This document shows positions 8,838 through 17,239 of a DNA stretch of 64,000 nucleotides, piece by piece; the first letter of the stretch is position 1, and the number at the start of each line of letters is the position of its first letter. A model generated the notes under the pieces. That model was not told the origin of the DNA. It searched no databases and saw only the letters and a program-made list of their open reading frames with translations. The translations under genes and the position numbers were made by a program. The DNA comes from Gemmatimonadales bacterium (GTDB lineage: Bacteria; Gemmatimonadota; Gemmatimonadetes; Gemmatimonadales; GWC2-71-9): contig JAWKQM010000007.1 of assembly GCA_041390145.1 (NCBI GenBank), forward strand, positions 124,001 through 188,000, written 5' to 3'.

Positions 8838-9395
8838 ATGACAATCCTGATCCTCCTCGCGGTGGCCGTGGCGATCTACGCCACCGTCACCTTCAACGCC
8901 CTGACCCGCCTCCGCCAGCTCACGGACAACGCCTGGGCCGACATTGATGTGCAGCTGAAGCGCCGCCACGATCTCATCCCGTCGCTGGTGGCCACGGTCA
9001 AGGGACACGCCGGCTATGAGCGGGGGACCCTCGACGCGGTGGTCGAGGCGCGAAACCGTGCCGTGAGCGCCGGCGGCCCAGCCGCGGCCGGAGAGGCCGA
9101 ACGGGTGCTGTCCAGCGCCGTGCGGCAGATCTTCGTCCTGGCGGAGGCGTATCCCGAGCTCCAGGCCGGCGAGAGCTACCTGGCGCTGCAGAAGAGCCTG
9201 ACCGACATCGAGGACCACATCCAGAACGCGCGCCGCTACTACAACGCGGTGGTGCGCGACCGGAACACGAAGGTGCAGCAGTTTCCCTCGAATCTGATCG
9301 CGGGGGCGTTCCGGTTCCGGGAGGCGGAGTTCTTCGGCCTGAGCGACCGGGGGGAGGGTGCCGTGCCCACCATCGACCTGGAGGGACCGAAGTGA
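8838..9395 (+). CDS. LemA family protein
   Basis: A 185-residue protein: one N-terminal membrane anchor (ILILLAVAVAIYATVTFN), then the LemA helical domain with its hallmarks DVQLKRRHDLIPSLVATVKG, EARNRA, IEDHIQNARRYYNAVVRD and FPSNLIAG. LemA proteins are membrane-tethered helical bundles that often pair with a DUF2207 protein. Here the GTG of that partner overlaps this stop (9392-9395). The biochemical activity of the family is not established. Confidence 0.93.
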   Translation: MTILILLAVAVAIYATVTFNALTRLRQLTDNAWADIDVQLKRRHDLIPSLVATVKGHAGYERGTLDAVVEARNRAVSAGGPAAAGEAERVLSSAVRQIFVLAEAYPELQAGESYLALQKSLTDIEDHIQNARRYYNAVVRDRNTKVQQFPSNLIAGAFRFREAEFFGLSDRGEGAVPTIDLEGPK

Positions 9396-11107
9396 GGCGG
9401 CTCGGGTTCGTCCTCGCCCTCGGCCTCTCCCTCATCGCGACGCCGGGCTCGGCGCAGCGGTCGCTGGCCATCAAGCAGTTCGATGCGCACATCGTCGTCG
9501 GCCTGGACGGCACTGTCGACGTGTCCGAGAAGATCACGGTGGCGTTCAGCGGCCAGTGGAACGGGGTCTACCGAACGGTGCCCGTGGAGTACCGGACCCC
9601 GCAGGGATTCTCGTGGACCTTGCGGCTGGAGGACATCAGCGCCACCGACGAGAACGGCACGGCGCTCAAGGTGGAGCGTTCACGCGAGCGCCACTACCTG
9701 AAGTTGAAGATCTGGGTGCCCGGCGCGAACAACGCCACCAAGGTGGTCGTCCTCCACTACAAGGCGACGAACGGGCTCCGGTTCTTTGAGGATCACGACG
9801 AGCTCTACTGGAACATCACCGGCGACGAATGGGACGTGCCGATTGAATCGGTTTCGGCGCGGATCGACCTGCCCCCCACCGTCTCGGGGGTGCGGGCCAT
9901 TGCGTTTGATGGAGCCTACGGATCCACGTCGCAGAACGCCGAGGTAGCGATCGACGGGTCCGAGGTCACCGTCACCATGGCGCAACCGCTCGGCTTCCAC
10001 GAGGGCGTGACGGCGGTGGTCGGCTGGAACAAGGGCGTGATTGCCGAGCCCACGTCGGTCGAGCGGGCCACCGGGTTCCTGGCCAGCAACTGGCCGCTGG
10101 GCATTCCGGTCCTGGTGTTCTTCGGAATGCTCACCCTCTGGCGCCGGACGGGGCGCGACCCGGAAGAGCGCCCCATCGGGGTGCGGTACGACCCGCCGAA
10201 GGGGCTGACCCCCGCCGAGGCGGGGACGATGATCGACGAGAAGGTGGACATGCGTGACATCACCGCCACCATCGTCGACCTGGCGGTGCAGGGCTATCTG
10301 AAGATCGAGGAAAAGCAGGAGAACGTCCTTTTCGGGCTCTTCAAGCATCAGGAGTATGTCTTCCATCGGCTGGACCCGAAGCCGGGCGCGCGGCCGCTGG
10401 AACGGCACGAGGATTTTGTCCTGGAAGGGATGTTCCGGCACGGGAAACGAACGGTGGAGCTGTCGGACCTCGAAGATGAGTTCTACACCTATCTGTCCCG
10501 GATCAAGAACTCCACGTTCGACCGGCTGGTGGATCGCGGGTTGTACCGGTCGCGGCCCGACCGGGTGCGGGCGGCCTGGATGGTGGGGGCCGTGGTGCTC
10601 ACTTTTCCCGTCGCCATGATCGGCGCCTTCATTGGGGACAAGTTCGGGATGTCCCCGGTGGCCTTCATCCTGGCGGCGGTCATCAGCGGCGTGATCGTCC
10701 TCGCCTTCGGCTACTTCATGCCGGCGCGGACGGTGGCGGGTGCGCGCGCCTACGAAGACACTCGCGGCTTCGAGGAGTTCCTCCGTCGGGTGGACAGCGA
10801 TCGCTATGCACGGGTCGTCAAGACGCCGGAGATGTTCGAGAAGTTCTTGCCCTACGCCATGGCGTTCGGGGTGGAAGCCAAGTGGGCCAAGGCCTTTGAC
10901 GACATCTACAAGGAGCCACCGACCTGGTACGTGGGGACCAACATGTCAGGGTTCAACGCGCGGAGCTTCTCGTCGCGCATCTCCACCCTCTCCACCCGGG
11001 CCGGGAGCACCATGAGTTCCTCGCCTCGGAGCTCCAGCGGGTCGGGGTTCGGGGGCGGCGGATCGTCCGGTGGGGGCGGAGGCGGGGGCGGGGGCGGCGG
11101 ATTCTGA
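9392..11107 (+). CDS. DUF2207 membrane protein with poly-Gly tail
   Basis: A 571-residue protein: signal peptide (ends near GSAQ), extracytoplasmic beta-rich DUF2207 domain (residues ~25-220, with VDVSEKITVAF and WNGVYRTVPVEY), a membrane helix (~230-248), a cytoplasmic winged-helix-like region (ITATIVDLAVQGYLKIEE), two further helices (~395-450), and a low-complexity Ser/Gly tail ending in a run of Gly and a terminal Phe. The LemA-DUF2207 pair is widespread and the Gly-rich tail is typical. Translational coupling to lemA suggests a complex. Its function is not known. Confidence 0.92.
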   Translation: MRRLGFVLALGLSLIATPGSAQRSLAIKQFDAHIVVGLDGTVDVSEKITVAFSGQWNGVYRTVPVEYRTPQGFSWTLRLEDISATDENGTALKVERSRERHYLKLKIWVPGANNATKVVVLHYKATNGLRFFEDHDELYWNITGDEWDVPIESVSARIDLPPTVSGVRAIAFDGAYGSTSQNAEVAIDGSEVTVTMAQPLGFHEGVTAVVGWNKGVIAEPTSVERATGFLASNWPLGIPVLVFFGMLTLWRRTGRDPEERPIGVRYDPPKGLTPAEAGTMIDEKVDMRDITATIVDLAVQGYLKIEEKQENVLFGLFKHQEYVFHRLDPKPGARPLERHEDFVLEGMFRHGKRTVELSDLEDEFYTYLSRIKNSTFDRLVDRGLYRSRPDRVRAAWMVGAVVLTFPVAMIGAFIGDKFGMSPVAFILAAVISGVIVLAFGYFMPARTVAGARAYEDTRGFEEFLRRVDSDRYARVVKTPEMFEKFLPYAMAFGVEAKWAKAFDDIYKEPPTWYVGTNMSGFNARSFSSRISTLSTRAGSTMSSSPRSSSGSGFGGGGSSGGGGGGGGGGGF

Positions 11108-11142
11108 ACGCGCCCGGCGTCTGCCCGGGCAAGGAGGACAAC

Positions 11143-11781
11143 ATGCAGGTCGGCATCATCGGCTCCGGCATCGTGGGACAGACACTCGGGCGCGGGTTCC
11201 TCGCTCACGGCCACTCCGTCATGCTGGGCACCCGCACCCCCGCCAAGCTGTCGGAGTGGGCAGCGAACACCCCCGGCGGGCGGGTCGGGAGCAGCACCGA
11301 GGCCGTCCAGTTCGGCGAGCTGCTGGTCCTGGCGGTCAAGGGCACCGCCGCGCTGCTGGCGCTCCAGTCGGTCGCGGCCGAGGACCTGGCCGGAAAAGTG
11401 GTCATCGACGCGACGAACCCGATCGTGGACGGCCTCCCGGAACACGGTCTGCTCCGGTTCTTCACCACGCCGGAAGACTCCCTCATGGAGCGGCTCCAGC
11501 GGGAATTTCCCTACACCAGGTTCGTGAAGGCGTTTAACAGCGTCGGGAACGCCCGCATGGTCAACCCCGACTTCCCGCAGGGACCGCCGACCATGTTCAT
11601 CTGCGGCAGCGACGCCAAGGCGAAGCAGGTCGTCACGTCGGTCCTGGAGCAGTTCGGCTGGGAGAGCGAGGACATGGGGGGCGTGGAGTCCGCGCGCGCC
11701 ATCGAGCCACTCTGCATCCTCTGGTGCCTTCCGGGGTTCCTCCGCGGCGAGTGGACCCACGCCTTCAAGCTGTTGCGTTAG
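11143..11781 (+). CDS. NADPH-dependent F420-reductase-type protein
   Basis: A 212-residue Rossmann protein: MQVGIIGSGIVGQTLGRGF is the dinucleotide-binding start, followed by VMLGTRTPAKL, where Arg fits the NADP phosphate, and DATNPI. It matches the F420:NADP oxidoreductase/NAD(P)-binding family. Many bacterial members lack F420 itself, and no F420 biosynthesis gene is in the window, so the true electron partner is uncertain. CAAGGAGGAC precedes the ATG. The C-terminal half (FVKAFNSVGNARMVNP) is family-typical. It is followed after 8 bases by a MoaD-like gene. Confidence 0.82.
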   Translation: MQVGIIGSGIVGQTLGRGFLAHGHSVMLGTRTPAKLSEWAANTPGGRVGSSTEAVQFGELLVLAVKGTAALLALQSVAAEDLAGKVVIDATNPIVDGLPEHGLLRFFTTPEDSLMERLQREFPYTRFVKAFNSVGNARMVNPDFPQGPPTMFICGSDAKAKQVVTSVLEQFGWESEDMGGVESARAIEPLCILWCLPGFLRGEWTHAFKLLR

Positions 11782-11789
11782 GGGCCACC

Positions 11790-12059
11790 ATGCCGACGGT
11801 CGCGTTCACCGAGAATATTCAGCGCCACGTGGCCTGTCCCCCGACGGAGGTCGCGGGCGGCACGGTGCGCGAGGTGCTCGACGCCGTGTTTGCCGGAAAC
11901 CCGCTGGCTCGCGGATACGTCCTCGATGAGCAGGGTGAGCTGCGGAAGCACATGGCCATCTTCCTCGACGGCCGAATGGTCCGGGACCGGGGAGGGCTGA
12001 CCGACCCGGTGCGGCCCGATTCAAAGCTGTACGTCATGCAGGCGCTCTCCGGGGGCTGA
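11790..12059 (+). CDS. MoaD/ThiS-type ubiquitin-like protein
   Basis: An 89-residue beta-grasp protein ending in Gly-Gly, the C-terminus that is adenylated and thiocarboxylated in sulfur carriers. It includes EVAGGTVREVLDAVFAGNP and IFLDGRMVRDR. No MoeB/ThiF activating enzyme and no other molybdopterin or thiamine gene is nearby, so the pathway is not evident. It lies directly upstream of a BNR-repeat gene; I recall this pairing as recurrent in bacterial genomes, which argues for a function separate from classical MoaD. ATG 11790 is 8 bases past the preceding stop. Confidence 0.82.
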   Translation: MPTVAFTENIQRHVACPPTEVAGGTVREVLDAVFAGNPLARGYVLDEQGELRKHMAIFLDGRMVRDRGGLTDPVRPDSKLYVMQALSGG

Positions 12060-12087
12060 CCATTCTCCGAACGGAGGTTTCCACGCC

Positions 12088-13203
12088 ATGAGCACGCGTC
12101 TCTATGCCGCTACCCGCAAGGGCCTGTTCCAGGTCGAGCGCGGCAAGTCGAGATGGACCGTCAAGAAGACGCACTTCCTCGGCGACAACGCCACCATGAT
12201 GCTGCCCGACACGCGGGATGGGACAGTCTACGTGGCACTGGGGCATGGGCATTTCGGCGTCAAGCTCCACCGGCTGCGCCAAGGGGCGCGGAAGTGGGAG
12301 GAAATCACGACCCCGGCCCTGCCCCCGCGGCCCGAGGGCACGGCGCCGCGCGTGGACCCGATGGGACGCACGATTCCCGACAGTGTGCAGCTGATCTGGG
12401 CGCTCGAGCCGGCCGACCCCGCGCGGCCCGGGTCGCTCTGGTGCGGGACGATCCCCGGCGGTCTCTTCCGCTCCGACGACGGGGGTATGACCTGGGAGCT
12501 CAATCGCGCGCTCTGGGACCACCCGAAGCGGCTCGAGTGGGTGGGCGGCGGGGCGGACTACCCCGGCATCCACTCGGTCAGCGTGGATCCGCGCGACCCT
12601 CGGCGGGTGTTGGTGGGCGTCTCGACCGGCGGGGTCTGGGCCACCACCGACGGGGGCGCCTCCTGGACCATCAGCAGCCACGGGATGCGCGCGGACTATT
12701 TCCCCCCGGAACAGACCCACGATCCGCACGTGCAGGATGTGCACCGGCTCGTGCAGTGCCCCGCACAGCCGGCGGAATGGTGGGTACAGCACCACAACGG
12801 GATCTTCCGGTCCACCGACGACGCCGCGTCGTGGCGCGAGCTCCAGGTGGCACCATCGTCGTTCGGATTTGCGGTGGTGGTCCATCCACGTGACGGCGGT
12901 ACGGCCTGGTTCGTCCCAGGCACCAGCGATCAGCGCCGGATCCCCGTGGACGGGCACGTCATCGTGAACCGCACACGCGACGGGGGGAAGACGTTCGAAG
13001 CCCTCACCAAGGGGCTGCCGCAGCGACATGCGTACGACATCACCTACCGGCACGGGCTCGACATCGATGCCACCGGCGACCGACTCGCGTTCGGCACCAC
13101 GACCGGGTCGCTCTGGGTGACGGAAGACCAGGGCGACTCCTGGCAGACGATCTCCGAACACCTTCCGCCGGTGTACTGCGTCCGGTTTGCGGGCCCGGCG
13201 TAA
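12088..13203 (+). CDS. BNR/sialidase-like beta-propeller protein
   Basis: A 371-residue protein without a signal peptide. It contains several Asp-box/BNR-like turns (FRSDDGGMTWEL, WATTDGGASWTI, FRSTDDAASWRE, WVTEDQGDSWQT) that mark propeller blades. Conserved metal- or ligand-type His clusters occur around PEQTHDPHVQDVHR. Sialidase catalytic Arg/Tyr/Glu sets cannot be assigned, so enzyme activity is not claimed. ACGGAGG lies before the ATG. Its association with the upstream MoaD-like protein is the best clue to function. Confidence 0.8.
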   Translation: MSTRLYAATRKGLFQVERGKSRWTVKKTHFLGDNATMMLPDTRDGTVYVALGHGHFGVKLHRLRQGARKWEEITTPALPPRPEGTAPRVDPMGRTIPDSVQLIWALEPADPARPGSLWCGTIPGGLFRSDDGGMTWELNRALWDHPKRLEWVGGGADYPGIHSVSVDPRDPRRVLVGVSTGGVWATTDGGASWTISSHGMRADYFPPEQTHDPHVQDVHRLVQCPAQPAEWWVQHHNGIFRSTDDAASWRELQVAPSSFGFAVVVHPRDGGTAWFVPGTSDQRRIPVDGHVIVNRTRDGGKTFEALTKGLPQRHAYDITYRHGLDIDATGDRLAFGTTTGSLWVTEDQGDSWQTISEHLPPVYCVRFAGPA

Positions 13204-13206
13204 CGG

Positions 13207-14571
13207 ATGAGGAGGATGCTCGCGGCCGCTGGAGCTGCCATCCTGATCATGTCGCGACCCGTCGCGGCGCAGGACACAACCAGCGCGCCGGCCATCGAAC
13301 TCGAGGTCGAGCGCATCGCGGGCAGCCAGATGCTCTGGCCGGGCTTCGATCCGCTGGCTATTCCCCTCGCCGTCTACGACGGCCGGCAGACCTGGCTCTT
13401 CCGCCATCCATCCCCACCGGCGGGGTTCGTTCCGGTGGCGGGCTCCCTCCCCTCGGCACGTACCTACCCGGGCCGTTATGCCGCCGTCACCTCGAACTCC
13501 AGTGCGGAGATCGGCGGGCTTCTGACCGCCACCCTGCTGGTCGACGGCTCGCGTGGGCAGCAGCCGGCAACGACGCTCGCCACCGTGGCGATGCACGAGG
13601 CGTTTCACGTCTATCAGCGCCAGCATCATCAGGGGTGGACCGGAAACGAGGGCGATCTCCTGGTCTATCCGGTCACGAACGCCGACCTGCTCGCCGCGCG
13701 CCGGCTTGAATCGGAGGCGCTGGCCCGCGCGCTGGCCAATGCCGAGGCCGCGGGGGCCGCCTGCTGGGCCCGGGTGGCGCTGTCCTATCGCCGGGAGCGG
13801 TTCGCGGCGATGGATTCCGCGTTCGTGGCCTATGAACGACTGACGGAGCTCAACGAGGGGCTCGCGGCGTACATCCAGCTGCGTGCCGCCGGTGGATCGG
13901 CCGTGGCGATCCCCGAAGGGGAATTCCTCCCGGAGGCGGTGCGCCTGCGGGCGTACACGATCGGGCCGGCCTGGGCGATTCTGCTCGATCGGTTGGCACC
14001 GGGATGGCGGGAATCGCTGGAATCGAACGATCGACAGTCGCTGGATGGCCTGCTTGACGCCGCGCTGAACGGCCCGGGAGCACCGGCGTCCGCGCCCTGT
14101 GCCTTCACGCCCGTGGAGGTCGGTGCCGCCAAGCGGAACGCGCGGATCGACGCGGCCGATGTCACCGCCGGATGGGGGACGCGGCAGCGTGCGTTCGAGA
14201 CGAAGGAGGGATGGCGCGTGGTGATCCAGTCGGCGCCCGGGCACCCGCTCTGGCCCCAGGGGTTCGATCCGCTCAACATCGATCGGGTGGATGGTGGACT
14301 GATCCACACGCGCTTCCTCAAGCTTGGCAATGATGCCGGCCAGATGACGGCGCTCGATGAGGAAGACGCAGACATCGAGTCCCGAACGGCAGGGGTCGGT
14401 CCGCACCCGATGTTCAACGGCATCTCCTGGGTGGAAATCGTCCTGCCCGCCCGGCCGATCGTGGAGCGGACCGCCGGGGCCGCGACCATTCGGGGGCCCG
14501 GTTTCGTCGCCGAGTTCAAGAACGCGACGGTGGATGACAGCGGCAAGGAAATCCTTGTGCAACTGAACTGA
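13207..14571 (+). CDS. Exported HExxH protein, putative metalloprotease
   Basis: A 454-residue exported protein that I do not recognise as a named family. A signal peptide (to about RPVAAQ) is followed by a ~300-residue helical domain carrying MHEAFHVYQRQHH, a gluzincin-type zinc motif. A candidate third ligand is the Glu in ELNEGLAAYIQ, about 80 residues later. The C-terminal ~130 residues (from about VTAGWGTRQRAFETKEGW) look like a separate beta-rich domain. The ATG follows the BNR stop after 3 bases. Periplasmic peptidase is the simplest reading; the substrate is unknown. Confidence 0.6.
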   Translation: MRRMLAAAGAAILIMSRPVAAQDTTSAPAIELEVERIAGSQMLWPGFDPLAIPLAVYDGRQTWLFRHPSPPAGFVPVAGSLPSARTYPGRYAAVTSNSSAEIGGLLTATLLVDGSRGQQPATTLATVAMHEAFHVYQRQHHQGWTGNEGDLLVYPVTNADLLAARRLESEALARALANAEAAGAACWARVALSYRRERFAAMDSAFVAYERLTELNEGLAAYIQLRAAGGSAVAIPEGEFLPEAVRLRAYTIGPAWAILLDRLAPGWRESLESNDRQSLDGLLDAALNGPGAPASAPCAFTPVEVGAAKRNARIDAADVTAGWGTRQRAFETKEGWRVVIQSAPGHPLWPQGFDPLNIDRVDGGLIHTRFLKLGNDAGQMTALDEEDADIESRTAGVGPHPMFNGISWVEIVLPARPIVERTAGAATIRGPGFVAEFKNATVDDSGKEILVQLN

Positions 14572-14580
14572 GGAGCGCGT

Positions 14581-15684
14581 ATGCGCCGGATGTGGCCGAC
14601 TGTATTTGCTCTCCTGATCATGCCGGCGCTGCTCGAAGCGCAGGCGGCGGTGGCGGCTGCGGTCCGCATCATCCCCAGCGACTCCGTCGACGCCGTATTC
14701 CCGGCGCGGATGCGGGAGCTCGGAATTCCGGGGGCCTCGGTGACCATCATTCGGAACGGCGAGGTGGCGTTGAATCGGGGGTTCGGGCTGGCCGATGTGG
14801 AGCTTGCCGCCCCGGCGCAATCCACCACCCGCTACCGCGTGGGATCCATCGCCAAGCCCTTTACCGCCGTTGCCCTTGGCATCCTCGTGGACGAGGGGCG
14901 GCTCGACCTTGATGCCGAGGTGCAGCAGTACGTTCCGACGTTTCCCAGAAAGCCCTGGCCTGTCACCGTCCGACAGTTGGCGGGGCACCAGGCGGGAATT
15001 CGGCACTACAAGGATGGGGAGTTCGAGAATCAGCGCTTCTACCCGACCCTGCTCGACGGGCTCCGCATGTTCGAGGATGATTCCTTGTTGTTCGAGCCGG
15101 GAACCCGGTACAGTTACTCCTCGTTCGGCTACAATCTCCTCGGCGCCGTCATCGAAGGGGCATCTGGCGTTCCGTACCTCCAGTTCATGCACGACAGGGT
15201 CTTCGCCCCGCTTGGCATGAGTGCCACCGTCCCCGACTTTCCCGATAGTATCATCGTGGGCCGCACCAGGTTCTACTCGGGACCTGACGGTGCAGCGCCG
15301 CTTCAAAACGCCCCCTATGTCGACAACAGCTACAAGTGGCCGAGTGGTGGCTTTCTCTCCAGCACCGAGGATCTCGCCCGTTTCGGCCAGGCGATGCTGG
15401 ATGGCAAGCTGCTGACGAGGGGTACGCGTGACATGATGTGGACGCCGATGCGCCTCCGCGACGGCACTGTCACGTCCTATGGTGTTGGGTGGAATGTTGG
15501 GACCGACCAGCAGGGCCGGCGCTACGTGGCGCACACGGGTGGGTCCATCGGCGGAATATCCGTCCTGGCACTGTACCCGGACCAGCATCTGGTCGTTGCC
15601 ATTGCCGTCAATACCGACAAGGGACTCAACGCGTTGGCCGGGCGGGTGGCCACCTGGTACGCGGCGGAAGAGGTCCCGCAATGA
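14581..15684 (+). CDS. Serine hydrolase, beta-lactamase/D-Ala-D-Ala peptidase fold
   Basis: A 367-residue exported protein of the class C beta-lactamase (S12) family. A signal peptide is followed by the SxxK nucleophile motif in VGSIAKPFTAVA, the YxN-type motif in YSSFGYNLLG, and HTGGSIGG in the KTG position. This fold includes esterases, D-aminopeptidases and carboxypeptidases; the typical length and lack of lactamase-specific context favour a general periplasmic esterase or peptidase. GAGGAG precedes the ATG. Its stop overlaps the next start (ATGA). Confidence 0.87.
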   Translation: MRRMWPTVFALLIMPALLEAQAAVAAAVRIIPSDSVDAVFPARMRELGIPGASVTIIRNGEVALNRGFGLADVELAAPAQSTTRYRVGSIAKPFTAVALGILVDEGRLDLDAEVQQYVPTFPRKPWPVTVRQLAGHQAGIRHYKDGEFENQRFYPTLLDGLRMFEDDSLLFEPGTRYSYSSFGYNLLGAVIEGASGVPYLQFMHDRVFAPLGMSATVPDFPDSIIVGRTRFYSGPDGAAPLQNAPYVDNSYKWPSGGFLSSTEDLARFGQAMLDGKLLTRGTRDMMWTPMRLRDGTVTSYGVGWNVGTDQQGRRYVAHTGGSIGGISVLALYPDQHLVVAIAVNTDKGLNALAGRVATWYAAEEVPQ

Positions 15685-16793
15685 GCGCAAACGCTGATGC
15701 AGGCTGGCTCGACCTTGGCCCGATCGATGAGCTGAAAGCGACACCGCTCCGGCAAATCACGCTTGGCAAGCTCAAAATCGCCCTGAGTTGTCGGAACGGG
15801 GTGTTCGGGGCGGTCTCCGGTGTGTGCAATCACGCCGCCGGCCCCCTCGGCGAAGGTACGCTTGACGGGGAATACATCGTCTGCCCCTGGCACCACTGGA
15901 AGTTCCACCGCAGCACCGGCGAGGGGGAACCGGGGTTTGAGGAGGACCGTGTGCCGCGCCACGAAGTACGGGAGGAGGGCGGCCGACTGCTCCTCAACCC
16001 CGTACCGGCAAGCAAGCGGCACGCCGCGCCTCATGAGCGACATCCGCTCGAGCGCCCCGTCGTCCGGGAGCCCGGTCCCATCCGCGTCCTCGGCCTCTCC
16101 ACGACAGCCATGGACGCCAACTTTCCCAGGTATTCGACGTCCGACGCGCTGCTCGAGATTGCGCTGGCGCACGCCGGCACGCTCGGCGCCGAGACGAAGC
16201 TCCTCAAGGCCAACGAGCTCAGGGTCCGCAACTGCGAGGGGTATTACTCGAAGAGTGCGCACGCCTGTACCTGGCCCTGTTCCATCACCCAGATGGACTC
16301 CAAGGACCAGATGGCCGAGGTCTACGAGGGGCTCATCTTCTGGGCGGACGCCGTCATCGTGGCGTCACCGATTCGCTGGGGGAGTGCCAGTTCCCTCTAC
16401 TTCAAGTTGATCGAGCGCATGAACTGCATCCAGAACCAGATCACCATCCGGGACCGGGTGCTGATCCGCGACAAGGCGGCGGCGTTCATCATCACGGGAG
16501 GGCAGGACAACGTGCAGGCGGTGGCCGGGCAGATGTTGATGTTCTTCTCGGAACTGGGATTCGACTTCCCCCAGTTTCCGTTCATCGCCCATAGCCGCGG
16601 GTGGTCGGCGGAGGACATGGAACGGAACGTCGAGGTGGTCCGGGAAAGCTCGGAGTTGCACGAGGGCGCCCGGGCGCTGGCGGCGCGGACGCTGGCCAAG
16701 GCCACGGCGCTGGTGGCGGCTGGGCAGGGGGCGGAGCGGACGCCGCGCGGGGGGCGAAAGGCTCACCGGATGACGCGCGCGGACTTGCCCTAG
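15681..16793 (+). CDS. Fusion of Rieske [2Fe-2S] domain with NAD(P)H/FMN reductase domain
   Basis: A 370-residue soluble protein. Residues ~10-110 form a Rieske domain with ligands in VCNHAAGPLG (C-x-H) and CPWHHWKF (C-x2-H). After a linker, residues ~130-340 form a flavodoxin-like NAD(P)H-dependent FMN reductase domain, with IRVLGLSTTAMDANFPRYS at the phosphate loop and SPIRWGSASSLYFKLIERM. A Cys set, NCEGYY...HACTWPC, sits where iron-sulfur flavoproteins bind an extra cluster. This suggests electron flow from NAD(P)H through flavin to Rieske, or the reverse. Substrate unknown. The stop shares CTAG with the convergent hemerythrin gene. Confidence 0.83.
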   Translation: MSANADAGWLDLGPIDELKATPLRQITLGKLKIALSCRNGVFGAVSGVCNHAAGPLGEGTLDGEYIVCPWHHWKFHRSTGEGEPGFEEDRVPRHEVREEGGRLLLNPVPASKRHAAPHERHPLERPVVREPGPIRVLGLSTTAMDANFPRYSTSDALLEIALAHAGTLGAETKLLKANELRVRNCEGYYSKSAHACTWPCSITQMDSKDQMAEVYEGLIFWADAVIVASPIRWGSASSLYFKLIERMNCIQNQITIRDRVLIRDKAAAFIITGGQDNVQAVAGQMLMFFSELGFDFPQFPFIAHSRGWSAEDMERNVEVVRESSELHEGARALAARTLAKATALVAAGQGAERTPRGGRKAHRMTRADLP

Positions 16794-17239
16794 CCGTCGC
16801 TGACGAACACCTCGCGCCGCGCCGACCAACGCGCGCCGAGAGCGGTGAGGCCGGCAGCGCCGATGATGCTCTCGGCCATCGGGAACGCGACCTGTTCCTC
16901 CTTGGCAAAATGATCCCGGGCCAGGGTTACCGCCTCCAACAGGTCGTCTCGCGCGGCCGACACATCCTGGGACCCCTGGGCGCGCGTCAGCAGCCCGGCA
17001 ATTGCCGTGTGCTCCGCTTCCATCGTGCTCAGCAGCCCCTCGTCCCCGCCCGCCGACCGCATCCGTTCAAAGAGCAGCGTGTCCTCGAGCTGCGCATGCG
17101 ATATCAGCGCCGCGGCGAGGAGCGCCGCCTGCTCGCGGACTTCGCCGACCGATGTCGTATGGGGAAGCGTTTCCTCGATGCGGTCGAACTGCGCGTAGAA
17201 GGCGCCATGCTCGCCGAGGAGTGCGTCGGTGATCTTCAT
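16790..17239 (-). CDS. Hemerythrin HHE-domain protein at the end of the benzoyl-CoA operon
   Basis: A 149-residue four-helix protein with hemerythrin-type ligands: LGEHGAFYAQFDRIEE, LISHAQLEDTLLFE, MEAEHTAIAGLL and ARDHFAKEEQVAFP, which supply the H, HxxxE, H and HxxxE pattern of a di-iron site. Such proteins bind O2 or sense oxygen and iron. Its start overlaps the had stop by four bases (17236-17239), so it is the last gene of the operon encoding the O2-sensitive benzoyl-CoA reductase. A protective or O2-sensing role there is inference. Confidence 0.82.
   Translation of the reverse strand: MKITDALLGEHGAFYAQFDRIEETLPHTTSVGEVREQAALLAAALISHAQLEDTLLFERMRSAGGDEGLLSTMEAEHTAIAGLLTRAQGSQDVSAARDDLLEAVTLARDHFAKEEQVAFPMAESIIGAAGLTALGARWSARREVFVSDG

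Noticed and set aside
11050..11104. Gly-rich run in the DUF2207 gene as a possible repeat-driven frameshift
   Set aside because: The frame stays intact to a normal stop, and Gly-rich tails are typical of this family.
12034..15744. A 1236-codon open frame on the minus strand
   Set aside because: It is antisense to three clear plus-strand genes (BNR, HExxH and beta-lactamase-fold proteins). Its translation is a low-complexity Arg/Gly/Pro-rich shadow typical of GC-rich DNA.
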